NCBI RefSeq assembly: GCF_028736035.1
Contig: NZ_CP117866.1
Coordinates: forward strand, 7,812,001 to 7,876,000
Source of the DNA: Streptomyces sp. T12
Lineage (GTDB): Bacteria; Actinomycetota; Actinomycetes; Streptomycetales; Streptomycetaceae
DNA: 64,000 nucleotides
Reading direction: 5' to 3'
The translations under genes and the position numbers were made by a program. Position 1 is the stretch's first letter. Every line of letters begins with the position of its first letter. Positions 1 through 11,399 of the stretch are shown here, in pieces. The notes below the pieces were generated by a model. The model ran no database searches. It was not told where the DNA came from and was given only the letters and a program-made list of their open reading frames with translations.

Positions 1-1
1 C

Positions 2-592
2 GCCAAGAACGTCGTCGCCGGCCGTGACTTCGAGGTCGGCGAGTACGTCGACGTCGTGGTCGTCCAGGAGGGCGACCCCTGCCCGAAGTGCGGCACCGGC
101 CTCAAGCTGGACCGCGCCATCGAGATCGGCCACATCTTCCAGCTGGGCCGCAAGTACGCCGACGCCCTCAAGCTCGACGTCCTCGGCCAGAACGGCAAGC
201 CGGTCCGCGTGACCATGGGCTCCTACGGCGTCGGCGTCTCCCGCGCGGTCGCGGCCCTCGCCGAGCAGACCGCCGACGACAAGGGCCTGTGCTGGCCGGC
301 CGAGGTCGCCCCGGCCGACGTCCACGTGGTCGCCGCGGGCAAGGCCCTGCAGACCGAACTCGCCCTCGACGTCTCCGAGAAGCTGTCCGCGGCCGGCCTG
401 CGCGTCCTGTGCGACGACCGGGCGGGTGTCTCGCCGGGCGTGAAGTTCACCGACTCGGAGCTGATCGGCGTACCGCAGATCCTGGTGGCCGGGCGGCGCG
501 CGGCCGAGGGCGTCGTCGAGCTCAAGGACCGCAGGACCGGTGAGCGCGAGGAGCTGACGGTGGACGAGGCGATCGCCCGGCTGACCGCGTAA
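2..592 (+). CDS. proS: Prolyl-tRNA synthetase, C-terminal part (5' end outside window)
   Basis: This is the C-terminal end of prolyl-tRNA synthetase, the cytoplasmic class II enzyme that charges tRNA-Pro. The reading frame is open from base 2 and ends at TAA 590-592. Visible signals are the CPKCG cysteine pair, the class II motif 3 stretch around VTMGSYGVGVSR, and an anticodon-binding domain starting at about base 300 (APADVHVVAAG) and running to the stop. The length and order match the bacterial ProS type that ends in an anticodon-binding domain. The N-terminal motifs 1 and 2 and the editing insert lie before the window. Confidence 0.95.
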   Translation, partial: AKNVVAGRDFEVGEYVDVVVVQEGDPCPKCGTGLKLDRAIEIGHIFQLGRKYADALKLDVLGQNGKPVRVTMGSYGVGVSRAVAALAEQTADDKGLCWPAEVAPADVHVVAAGKALQTELALDVSEKLSAAGLRVLCDDRAGVSPGVKFTDSELIGVPQILVAGRRAAEGVVELKDRRTGEREELTVDEAIARLTA

Positions 593-647
593 AGGAACCC
601 TTCAGAAAGGTCTCCGCGGGGCCAAAGACGCCTCACAGGTTTCTCTC

Positions 648-703
648 AGACCGTTCCCCGACCGTAGGACGTGACAGAGCGTCACTACGGAGGGGAACGG
701 TCT
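648..703 (+). promoter_or_regulatory. Inverted repeat covering the RBS and start of the next gene
   Basis: A 12-base arm at 648-659 (AGACCGTTCCCC) is perfectly complementary to 692-703 (GGGGAACGGTCT). The right arm contains the GAGGGG ribosome binding site and the first base of the TTG start at 703. A smaller nested pair, GTGAC at 671-675 and GTCAC at 681-685, lies in the loop. It could be the proS terminator, without a clear U-tract, or a hairpin that masks translation initiation. The second reading is inference. Confidence 0.5.
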
Positions 704-1032
704 TGCGTACCAGGGAACGGGGGGCCGCGGCAGCGGTCCGCAGAGGAGCACGACGCACGGCGGCGGCCACGGCGGCGATCACGCTCGCGGCGGCTGCCGG
801 GGTGTTCGCCCTGATCGGCACGATGCAGGCGGACGCGGGCACGGCGGCGAGCGGCAGCACGGGGACGAGCAGCTCCACCTCCTCGGGCAACTCGGCCTCC
901 GACAGCACCTCGTCGAGCGGTTCGGACGGTTCGAGCAGCGACTCCTCGCTGCAGTCATCGTCGGACAGCCTCACGTCCTCCGGCACCGGCACCGGCTCCG
1001 GCTCCGCCGACTCCACCTCGGGGGCGTCGTGA
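703..1032 (+). CDS. Small secreted or membrane-anchored Ser/Gly-rich protein
   Basis: This 109-residue protein begins at TTG 703 with a good RBS (GGAGGGG). It has a basic N-terminus (RTRERG, RRGARR), one hydrophobic helix at about residues 22-42, then about 60 residues made almost wholly of Ser, Thr, Gly and Asp. The topology is a signal peptide or single anchor with a flexible extracytoplasmic arm. Its TGA overlaps the GTG/ATG start of the damaged ApbE-type gene. In flavoprotein loci a small FMN-binding acceptor usually accompanies ApbE, but no FMN-binding domain is visible here, so it may be a remnant of such a protein or an unrelated linker protein. The function is unknown. Confidence 0.65.
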   Translation: MRTRERGAAAAVRRGARRTAAATAAITLAAAAGVFALIGTMQADAGTAASGSTGTSSSTSSGNSASDSTSSSGSDGSSSDSSLQSSSDSLTSSGTGTGSGSADSTSGAS

Positions 1033-2979
1033 TGCGCACAGCCCCGCGCACCCCCCCCCCCCCCGCACGACCGCCGCCGCAGACTGGCGTGCCCTCGGCA
1101 CGAGCGTCCGGCTCGTCGTCACCGACCCGGCACTGCTGGACTCCTGCAACCTGCTCCTGGCCCGGCACCTGGCCGAGGTCGACGCCGCCTGCAGCCGCTT
1201 CCGCACGGACTCGGAACTCGCCGCCCTCGACGCCGCGGCGGGCCGCCCGGTCCGGGTCAGCCCCCCCTGCTTGCCGAGGCCCTGGCGGTCGCCCTGCGCG
1301 CGGCCGAGGCGACGGACGGCGCCGTCGACCCGACGGTCGGCTCGGCGATGGCAGCGCTCGGCTACGACCGCGACTTCACCCTGGTCCGCGAGGACGACCG
1401 GCCGGTACGGCTGACGGTGCGGCGGGCTCCCGGCCGGCGTCAGGTGCGGCTGGACCGGGAGACGGGCACGGTCGCCGTCCCGGCCGGCGTCCGCCTGGAC
1501 CTGGGCGCCACCGCCAAGGCCTGGGCGGCCGACAAGGCGGCCGCGATGCTCGCCGAAGCGGCCGGCTGCGGGGTGCTCGTGAGCCTGGGCGGCGACACGG
1601 CCGTCGCGGGCGAACCCCCGGCGGGCGGCTGGCAGATCCGCGTCCAGGACGTCACGGGTCCGGTCGACGAGACGCCCACCCAAGGGCCGTACGCCACCGT
1701 GGGCCTGCACAGCGGAGGCCGCGCGGCGACCCCGACGGCCTCCTTCGCGCAGTCGCCGAGTCCGGCCTCACCGGCCGCGGGGGAGCGGCGTTCCCGGTGT
1801 ACCGCAAGCTGCTGTCGGTGGCCGAGGCGGGCCGGCGCACGGGCCGCACGCCGGTCGTCGTGGCCAATGGCGCCGAGGGCGAACCCGCGAGCCGCAAGGA
1901 CAGGACCCTGCTGCGCCAGTCACCCCATCTCGTCCTGGACGGCCTGCAGCTGGCCGCCGTCGCGGTCGGCGCGGGGGAGGCCCACCTGGCCGTTGGGGAC
2001 GGTGCGTCCTACCTGGAACCGGCCCTGGCCCAGCGGCACGGCGACCCGGTGCCCGTCCGGGTCGTACGGCTCCCCGAACGGTTCCTGTCCGGCGAGTCCT
2101 CGGCCCTCGCCCGGTACGTCTCGGCAGGCGCCGCCCTGCCCACGTACCAGAGCCCACCGGTCCGTGAACGCGGCGTCCACCGGGCCCCGACCCTGGTCCA
2201 GAACGTCGAGACCCTCTCCCACCTCTCCCACCTCGCCCTGATCGCCCGCTACGGCGCCGACTGGTTCCGCTCCGCCGGCACCCCGGCCCAGCCGGGCAGC
2301 GTGCTGTGCACGGTGCATGTGCCGGGATGCGAACCCCGGGTCGTGGAGGCCCCGTTCGGCCTGCCGCTGCACCGTCTGCTTCCCCTCGACGGCATGTCGG
2401 CCGTCCTGCTGGGCGGCTACCACGGCACCTGGGTCCCGGCCGCCGAGGCACCCCAACTCACCCTGGACTCGGCCTACTTGGGCGTGGGAGTCCTCGCCGC
2501 CCTCCCCGCCGACCGCTGCGGCCTCGCCGAAACCGCCCGCGTCCTGCGCTACCTGGCCCTCCAGTCGGCCGGCCAGTGCGGCCCCTGCCTCAACGGCCTA
2601 CCGCGCATCGCCGCCGCCTTCGCCACCCTGGCCGCCCCCGGCCCCCAGGGCAGCACCCGCGCCGACGTAGCCCGCTGGGCCGGCTTGGTCGAGGGCCGCG
2701 GCGCCTGCCACCACCCCGACGGCACGGTCCGCCTGGTCCGCAGCGCCCTGACCACCTTCAGCGACGAACTCGACGCCCACGCAAGCGGCTTCTGCACCGC
2801 GACCGACCGCACGCCCCTGCTGCTCCGAGTTGCTCCCCGACCACATCACGCTGGACGAGTGGGGCTACCCCCTGGTGGACAGCACCCCGGTCCCCGCCCG
2901 CACGGTCGGACGAGCCCGCAGAGCAGCGGCGGACTGTCCCGTGCTGGCCCTGAAACTGACGGCGGGGGAAGTTCCCTAA
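1029..2979 (+). pseudogene. Fused, frameshifted remnant of ApbE, NuoF-like and ferredoxin genes
   Basis: Three protein families can be read in succession but never in one frame. The N-terminal half of ApbE (FAD:protein FMN transferase) runs in frame from about 1082 (DWRALGTSVRLVV), changes frame in the C-tract at 1261-1267, and continues to about 1720 (LDLGATAKAWAADKA, ATVGLHSGG). There it abruptly joins the interior of a NuoF-like oxidoreductase (GLTGRGGAAFPVYRKL, VANGAEGEPASRKDR, QCGPCLNG). Near 2815 this meets the end of a ferredoxin (ELLPDHITLDEWGYPLVD, AADCPVLAL) in another frame, ending at TAA 2977-2979. A 14-15 base C-tract at 1050-1064 is a further frame break after the start. The ApbE C-terminus, the NuoF N-terminus and the first ferredoxin cysteines are absent. 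The C-tract slips might be read errors, but the two domain junctions look like real deletions. Confidence 0.75.
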
Positions 2980-2986
2980 GGGACCG

Positions 2987-3886
2987 CTAAAGCCACCCGG
3001 CGAATTCCAGCAACAGCTCCGCATCCTTGGGCCGCCCCACCCGAAGCGCCCGAACCCCTGACTCCACGGCCCGGAACAACGTCCACCCCCGCAACCGCTC
3101 CTGATCCACCTCCAACGACTCCGCAAGCCGCTTCACCCGCCGCCGCGTGGTCGCCGCCCCCGAAGGCGAGGCAATCAGATCCTCCACCCGATCCCGCACC
3201 AGCCGAGCCAGATCGAACGCGCACTCACCCACCACCGGGTCCGGCCCCACCGCCAGCCACGGCATCCGCTCCCCGGCCAGCACCTTGCTCTGCCGAAACG
3301 TCCCGTGCAGCAACCGCCGCTCAGGCGGCGCGGCCAACAGCTCCTCGCGGGCCGCGAGCGCGGCATCGACCAGCGCCGCCACCTCGGCTTGCGCCGACGC
3401 GGTCATCCGCATCGCCTCGGCCTGCCGCCCGGTCCGCTCGGCCACCGTCTCGAAGGGGTGCTCGGCCGGGGGCTCCACCCACAGCCGCCGCAACGTCCCC
3501 GCCGCCTCCAGCAGCGCCTTCGCCTCCGGCAACGACCGCACCGACAGATCCGGACGCAGCCGCTCCAACAGCAGCACACCCTCGGTCGTGAAGGGCTCCA
3601 GCAGCTGCACGGCGCCCAGACCGCCCCAGTGCGCCAGCGCCGCCCGCTCGCTCTCCGGGCGGGCCCGGGGCGGGGCGAGCTTCAGTACGGCGGGGGTCCC
3701 ATCAGGGCGCCGCACCAGGACCACCAGGCTGCTGCGGCCGCCCGGCATCTGCACCCGCTCAACGGTCAACTCGCGTAGCGCGACGGCCTGGTGGGCCGCC
3801 TCCGGCAGCTTCTCCAACCAGTCGTCACCGTCCGGTGCCGTCTCACCGAGCGCCCTGACCAGACGCTGCGGCGGTTCGAAAGCCAT
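2987..3886 (-). CDS. Aminoglycoside phosphotransferase-fold protein with degenerate catalytic loop
   Basis: The 299-residue protein has the layout of the streptomycin 6-kinase/hydroxyurea phosphotransferase (APH_6_hur-like) group: an N-lobe with a VLKLAPP lysine strand at about residue 70, and a C-lobe with the catalytic-loop segment LLHGTFRQSKVL near residue 195 and VVGECAFDLARL further on. In active members the loop reads HGD(L/M)HxxN and a later metal-binding Asp follows (IDPKPxVG). Here HGD is HGT, the Asn is Lys, and the second Asp is Gly (AVGPDP). It is therefore probably a pseudokinase or a nucleotide-binding protein. It converges on the pseudogene at 1029-2979. The ATG at 3886 gives full family length. 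Confidence 0.8.
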   Translation of the reverse strand: MAFEPPQRLVRALGETAPDGDDWLEKLPEAAHQAVALRELTVERVQMPGGRSSLVVLVRRPDGTPAVLKLAPPRARPESERAALAHWGGLGAVQLLEPFTTEGVLLLERLRPDLSVRSLPEAKALLEAAGTLRRLWVEPPAEHPFETVAERTGRQAEAMRMTASAQAEVAALVDAALAAREELLAAPPERRLLHGTFRQSKVLAGERMPWLAVGPDPVVGECAFDLARLVRDRVEDLIASPSGAATTRRRVKRLAESLEVDQERLRGWTLFRAVESGVRALRVGRPKDAELLLEFAGWL

Positions 3887-3937
3887 GCGCGAGTTGTTCC
3901 CTTCCCGTATCCCGTACTACGTGTACCCCGGCCTTGG

Positions 3938-4405
3938 TCACGCCGTGGGCGCCGCCGATGCCGACGCGGCGGCCGCCCGCTCGGCGAGCCCAGGGAAGGC
4001 TACGCTCTCGCCCCGCCAGCGCACCGCACGCACCGCAGCCTCCCGCAGCGCCTCGGCGGCCGTGCCCCGCAACTCACCCTCTGTTGCCCGCACCAGGTCG
4101 GAGTACACCGCGGCCACCCGGTCCTCGAGTTCGGCGGCGAGCCGGACAGCCGTGGCCGAGTCCTGCACCGGGAACGGCAGCGCGTACGCGGCGCTCGCGG
4201 CGGCCGGCTCGGCGCCCAGGTCGCGCACCTCGCGCGCCAGCGCGTCCCGCCGCGCCCGGTGCGCGTCGTACGCCGCGCGTGCCTCGGAGCGCCGTCCCTC
4301 GCGGATCCGGCCGCCGACGACGCCGTACCCGTACACCGCCGCGTGCTCGGCGGCGAGCGCCGCCTGCAGCGCCGTCAGCTGCTGCTTCTTCTTCGTCTTG
4401 CTCAC
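3938..4405 (-). CDS. Ferritin-like domain protein (DUF4439 type)
   Basis: This is a 155-residue all-helical protein starting at GTG 4405 (VSKTKKKQQLTALQAAL). Its N-terminal helix carries LAAEHAAVYGYGVVGGR, the E..H..YGY pattern of the DUF4439/ferritin-like family. A central DAHRARRD segment and Ala-rich helices follow. The start overlaps the stop of the lipoprotein gene upstream by four bases (GTGA), so the two are very likely translationally coupled. The long upstream extension open in this frame has no coding character and is discarded. The role is unknown; ferritin-like folds suggest metal or oxidative-stress chemistry, which is inference. Confidence 0.8.
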   Translation of the reverse strand: MSKTKKKQQLTALQAALAAEHAAVYGYGVVGGRIREGRRSEARAAYDAHRARRDALAREVRDLGAEPAAASAAYALPFPVQDSATAVRLAAELEDRVAAVYSDLVRATEGELRGTAAEALREAAVRAVRWRGESVAFPGLAERAAAASASAAPTA

Positions 4406-4971
4406 TTGGCCCCCTCCGTCAGCAGATACGCGTGCGCGGCCCCGGCCGCGGCCACCGAGGCCAGCAGCCGCGCCAACTCGCCCGGCACGTCCAGCAGCGC
4501 CTTGGCCCGCCGGTCCGCGAGCGCCCGCTCGGTGGCGGCGAGGTCGGCGAGGGCGTCCTTCTCGTCCAGGGGCACGGCGGCCGACGGCGACGCGGAAGGT
4601 GACGGCGAACCGGACGACGACGGCGACGCGGAAGGTGACGGCGACGCGGAAGGTGACGCACTGTCCGAGGCCTTCAGGCCGCCTCCGAACGCCTCCACAT
4701 GCCGTACGGCCTCCGCCCGCAACGGCCCCACCAGCTCGGCCAGCGCCGGATGGGCGGCCAGCACCGCGTCGTACCGCTCGACCAGCCCCGCGCTGTCCTG
4801 GGCCGCACGCGCGCGTGCCCGCTCGGCGACCGACGGACTGCCGCTCGTGCCGCCGTCCGAGTCCTCGGACCCGGAGGAGCAGCCGACCAGCAGGGCGGCC
4901 CCGGCGGCAGAGGCGAGCAACGTTCTTCTGCGCGGCCCCGAGGGGGAGCGCGGCGGCGAGGGGTACGGCAC
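4402..4971 (-). CDS. Putative lipoprotein with Ser-Pro-rich repeat linker
   Basis: The 189-residue precursor has a twin-arginine-containing signal peptide (GPRRRTLLASAAGAALL) ending in the lipobox LVGC at about residues 28-31, so the mature protein should be lipid-anchored outside the membrane. Helical stretches flank a low-complexity SPSASPS-type repeat at about residues 103-130, encoded by a visible direct repeat of GACGGCGACGCGGAAGGT units. It is co-transcribed and overlaps by four bases with the ferritin-like gene downstream. The pair is divergent from rimP. The start is GTG 4971. Function unknown. Confidence 0.78.
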   Translation of the reverse strand: MPYPSPPRSPSGPRRRTLLASAAGAALLVGCSSGSEDSDGGTSGSPSVAERARARAAQDSAGLVERYDAVLAAHPALAELVGPLRAEAVRHVEAFGGGLKASDSASPSASPSPSASPSSSGSPSPSASPSAAVPLDEKDALADLAATERALADRRAKALLDVPGELARLLASVAAAGAAHAYLLTEGAK

Positions 4972-5202
4972 GGCAGTCGTCCTCGGGGAACTCGTACGAA
5001 GCAGCCACGAAGGCGGCTACGAAGGCAGCTACGAAATCGGCGGGCCGCAGGCCCGTGATCACCGTACCCGCGCAACCGGACGGCACCACTCATCGGCACC
5101 GCCCGCGCCCAGGTGGACGGCAACAGCCCTCGCGACCGGATACCCTTTGACCAGACACGCGACCCATCCCACAACAGCACACGCGGCCGAGGAGTCACCC
5201 GG

Positions 5203-5709
5203 ATGAGCACCACCCAGAGCGAGAGGCTGCGAGAACTGCTCGAACCGCTCGTCACCTCCCAGGGCCTGGATCTCGAAGAGATCGCGGTGGACTCGGTCGG
5301 ACGCAAGCGAGTGCTGCGCGTCGTCGTCGACTCCGACGCCGGGGCGGACCTGGACCAGATCGCCGATGTGAGCCGTGCGCTCTCGGCGAAGCTCGACGAG
5401 ACGGACGCGATGGGCGAGGGCGAGTACACCCTCGAGGTCGGCACCCCGGGCGCGGAGCGCCTCCTCACGGAACACCGGCACTACGTACGTGCCGTCGACC
5501 GGCTGGTGAAGTTCCAACTGGCCGAGGGCGGCGAGCTGGTGGCCAGGATTCTGAAGGTCGACGACGAAGGCCTCGACCTCGAAGTGCCCGGAGTGAAGGG
5601 CCGCAAGGCCACCTCCCGCAGAGTCGGCTTCCCGGAGATCGACAAGGCGCGCGTGCAGGTCGAGTTCAACCGCAAGGACAGCAAGAACGAGAAGGAAGAG
5701 GAGGCGTAG
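5203..5709 (+). CDS. rimP: Ribosome maturation factor RimP
   Basis: RimP assists 30S subunit maturation. The 168-residue protein starts at ATG 5203 after a GAGGAG site; a longer in-frame extension from 5113 lacks an RBS and family support. The N-terminal domain is recognised by [20 protein letters not shown] and [18 protein letters not shown]. The second domain follows [14 protein letters not shown] and has the [15 protein letters not shown] strand pair. The tail is charged (KNEKEEEA). It lies directly before nusA with a 2-base gap, the classical rimP-nusA-ylxR-infB order. Confidence 0.95.
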   Translation: MSTTQSERLRELLEPLVTSQGLDLEEIAVDSVGRKRVLRVVVDSDAGADLDQIADVSRALSAKLDETDAMGEGEYTLEVGTPGAERLLTEHRHYVRAVDRLVKFQLAEGGELVARILKVDDEGLDLEVPGVKGRKATSRRVGFPEIDKARVQVEFNRKDSKNEKEEEA

Positions 5710-5711
5710 CC

Positions 5712-6698
5712 GTGGACATCGACATGAGTGCCCTGCGGGGCTTGGTACGGGAGAAGGAGATCTCCTTCCCCCTGCTGGTCGAGGCGATCGAGTCGGCCCT
5801 CCTCATCGCCTACCACCGCACCGAGGGAAGCCGCCGCCACGCGCGCGTGGAGCTGAACCGGGAGACCGGCCATGTGACCGTGTGGGCGAAGGAGGATCCC
5901 GAGGACCTCGAGGAGGGCCAGGAGGCCCGCGAGTTCGACGACACCCCGTCCGGCTTCGGCCGTATCGCCGCCACCACCGCCAAGCAGGTCATCCTGCAGC
6001 GGCTGCGCGACGCCGAGGACGACGCGACGCTCGGCGAGTACGCGGGGCGTGAGGGCGACATCGTCACCGGCGTGGTCCAGCAGGGCCGCGACCCGAAGAA
6101 CGTGCTCGTGGACATCGGCAAGCTGGAGGCCATCCTCCCGGTGCAGGAGCAGGTCCCGGGCGAGACCTACCCGCACGGGATGCGGATCCGGTCGTACGTC
6201 GTGCGAGTGGCGAAGGGCGTCCGTGGCCCGTCCGTCACCCTGTCGCGCACGCACCCCAATCTGGTGAAGAAGCTCTTCGCGCTGGAGGTGCCGGAGATCG
6301 CCGACGGCTCCGTCGAGATCGCCGCCATCGCCCGTGAGGCAGGTCACCGCACCAAGATCGCCGTCCGGTCCACCCGCAGCGGCCTGAACGCCAAGGGCGC
6401 CTGTATCGGCCCCATGGGCGGTCGTGTGCGCAATGTCATGGGCGAGCTGAACGGCGAGAAGATCGACATCGTCGACTGGTCGGACGACCCGGCCGAGATG
6501 GTGGCGAACGCCTTGTCGCCGGCCCGGGTCTCCAAGGTGGAGGTCGTGGACATGGCGGCCCGCTCGGCGCGCGTGACCGTGCCCGACTACCAGCTGTCGC
6601 TGGCGATCGGGAAGGAAGGGCAGAACGCCCGACTCGCGGCCCGGCTCACCGGCTGGCGGATCGACATCCGCCCGGACACCGAGCAGGCCGGGGAATAG
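5712..6698 (+). CDS. nusA: Transcription termination/antitermination factor NusA
   Basis: NusA binds RNA polymerase and nascent RNA and modulates pausing and termination. The GTG start at 5712 follows the rimP stop immediately. Order of parts in 328 residues: N-terminal RNAP-binding domain; S1 domain at about residues 113-180 ([25 protein letters not shown] split around the OB fold); then two KH domains, with [18 protein letters not shown] ([13 protein letters not shown]) and [19 protein letters not shown]. It is the short actinobacterial form without the C-terminal acidic repeats of E. coli NusA. Confidence 0.96.
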   Translation: MDIDMSALRGLVREKEISFPLLVEAIESALLIAYHRTEGSRRHARVELNRETGHVTVWAKEDPEDLEEGQEAREFDDTPSGFGRIAATTAKQVILQRLRDAEDDATLGEYAGREGDIVTGVVQQGRDPKNVLVDIGKLEAILPVQEQVPGETYPHGMRIRSYVVRVAKGVRGPSVTLSRTHPNLVKKLFALEVPEIADGSVEIAAIAREAGHRTKIAVRSTRSGLNAKGACIGPMGGRVRNVMGELNGEKIDIVDWSDDPAEMVANALSPARVSKVEVVDMAARSARVTVPDYQLSLAIGKEGQNARLAARLTGWRIDIRPDTEQAGE

Positions 6699-6800
6699 AT
6701 CCCGGCCGCAGGTCGCTCAGATTACGTCACGTTACTGCGCGGCAACTGTTCGAGTCCTGCCCCAAAGGGGTGAGGCCGCTACGGGGAGGTAGACTTAAGA

Positions 6801-7097
6801 GTGTCTGGCCGGACACGCGTCCGCGCATGCCCTGAACGCACCTGTGTGGGGTGCCGGGAGCGAGCGGCCAAGGCTGATCTGCTGCGCATCGTGGCGATCA
6901 AGGACGAATGCGTCCCTGATCCTCGCGGTACGCTGCCCGGCCGGGGTGCGTACGTACACCCCGCACTGGTCTGTCTCGACCAGGCGGTACGCCGCCGGGC
7001 GTTCACGCGGGCTTTGCGCGCCCCGGGAGCGCTCGACATTAAGGCGTTGCGCCAGTACGTCGAGCAGACAACAGTTGCTGAGCAGGCAACACCGTAA
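6801..7097 (+). CDS. ylxR: YlxR family (DUF448) RNA-binding protein
   Basis: The 98-residue protein starts at GTG 6801 and carries the family hallmark TCVGCRERAAKADLLRI, followed by DPRGTLPGRGAYVHP. YlxR proteins are small nucleic-acid-binding proteins encoded between nusA and infB, as here. There is a 102-base gap after nusA and a 146-base gap before infB. The 6-base sequence TAGACT at 6790-6795 just upstream resembles an actinobacterial -10 element, but I could not pair it with a convincing -35. Confidence 0.92.
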   Translation: MSGRTRVRACPERTCVGCRERAAKADLLRIVAIKDECVPDPRGTLPGRGAYVHPALVCLDQAVRRRAFTRALRAPGALDIKALRQYVEQTTVAEQATP

Positions 7098-7243
7098 GAA
7101 GCGTCGTGCGGAACCCCGCGCGGCCCTGGTACCCCGCGAGTTGGAAGTAGGTCGAGATTGCGATGAGCACTCGATGAGCACGCGATGAGTACGCCCATGA
7201 AGTAGCGACGGTCCGGACGCAACCCGGACCTAAAAGGAGCGAA

Positions 7244-10360
<3,117 letters not shown>

Positions 10361-10375
10361 CAGCCGACGGTTTGT

Positions 10376-10409
10376 GCTGGCCGACGGGACTTCGGTTCCG
10401 TCGGCCAGC
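10376..10409 (+). terminator. Hairpin after infB with UUCG-type loop
   Basis: A 12-14 bp stem (GCTGGCCGACGG at 10376-10387 pairing with CCGTCGGCCAGC at 10398-10409) encloses a CTTCGG loop, the stable UUCG tetraloop arrangement. There is no T-tract after it, which is common for GC-rich actinobacterial terminators. It may attenuate rather than stop read-through into DUF503-rbfA-truB. Confidence 0.7.
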
Positions 10410-10580
10410 GCGCCGTTTGCGGAGAGTGCCCGACCGGTGTGCGCACTGCCGGGCTCCACGGTCTGCGGAGCGTAATATCCGTCGATCGGCCCGGCCCCTT
10501 CGTTGTACGGTTCTGATGTCCCTGGCCACACGGCCGGCAGGACCATCGATCCCGTACCGGCGGGTGAACCGGTTACATAC

Positions 10581-10877
10581 ATGTACGTGGGGACGCTGTC
10601 CTTCGACCTGCTCCTCGGCGACGTACGGTCGCTGAAGGAGAAGCGCTCCGTCGTCCGCCCGATCGTCGCCGAGCTCCAGCGCAAGTACGCGGTGAGCGCG
10701 GCCGAGGTGGACAACCTGGACCTCTACCGGCGGGCCGAGATCGGCATCGCCGCGGTGTCCGGTGACGCGGCGCACCTCACCGACGTACTGGACCGGTGCG
10801 AACGGCTGGTCGCCGGGCGTCCCGAAGTGGAACTGCTGTCGGTACGGCGGCGCTTCCACGGTGACCACGACGACTGA
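10581..10877 (+). CDS. DUF503 family protein
   Basis: The 98-residue protein starts at ATG 10581 (MYVGTLSFDLLLGDVRSLKEKR) and matches the DUF503 family, which commonly sits between infB and rbfA. Family features visible are the SLKEKRSVVRPIV helix, NLDLYRRAEIGIAAVSGD, and a C-terminal EVELLSVRRRFH strand. The function is not established. An upstream extension in frame has no family similarity, so the later ATG is chosen. rbfA follows 48 bases downstream. Confidence 0.88.
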   Translation: MYVGTLSFDLLLGDVRSLKEKRSVVRPIVAELQRKYAVSAAEVDNLDLYRRAEIGIAAVSGDAAHLTDVLDRCERLVAGRPEVELLSVRRRFHGDHDD

Positions 10878-10925
10878 CGACCCACAGCCAAGAACGTAGA
10901 AGAAGAAAGAACGGGAGACGGACCA

Positions 10926-11399
10926 GTGGCCGACAACGCGCGGGCTAAAAGGCTGGCGGACCTCATCCGAGAGGTGGTGGCCCAGAAGCTGCAGCGCGGG
11001 ATCAAGGACCCGCGGCTCGGCTCGCATGTCACCATCACGGACACCCGCGTCACGGGTGACCTGCGGGAGGCGACCGTCTTCTACACGGTGTACGGGGACG
11101 ACGAGGAGCGGGCGGCCGCGGCCGCCGGACTGGAGAGCGCCAAGGGCGTGCTCCGCTCGGCCGTCGGGGCGGCCGCGGGCGTGAAGTTCACGCCGACCCT
11201 CGCCTTCGTCGCCGACGCCCTGCCGGACACCGCACGCACCATCGATGACCTCCTCGACAAGGCGCGCCAGTCCGACGAGAAGGTGCGCGAGGCGTCCGCG
11301 GGCGCGAAGTACGCCGGTGAGGCCGACCCGTACCGCAAGCCGGGTTCCGACGGCGAGTCGGACAGCACTGCCGAGACGGACGGCGACACCGCGGAATGA
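10926..11399 (+). CDS. rbfA: 30S ribosome-binding factor RbfA
   Basis: RbfA is a cold-shock-linked 30S maturation factor with a KH-like fold. The 157-residue protein begins at GTG 10926 (VADNARAKRLADLIREVVAQKL). It contains the family strands DPRLGSHVTITDTRVTGDLREATVFYTVYG (split over the core) and a FTPTLAFVADALPDTARTIDDLL C-terminal region. An acidic disordered tail (DGESDSTAETDGDTAE) extends beyond the usual bacterial length. Its stop overlaps the truB start in ATGA (11396-11399), indicating coupling. Confidence 0.95.
   Translation: MADNARAKRLADLIREVVAQKLQRGIKDPRLGSHVTITDTRVTGDLREATVFYTVYGDDEERAAAAAGLESAKGVLRSAVGAAAGVKFTPTLAFVADALPDTARTIDDLLDKARQSDEKVREASAGAKYAGEADPYRKPGSDGESDSTAETDGDTAE

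Noticed and set aside
3147..5150. Long + strand frames across the kinase-fold and lipoprotein genes
   Set aside because: They are Ser/Arg-rich shadows; the minus strand shows family motifs, a lipobox and GTGA coupling.
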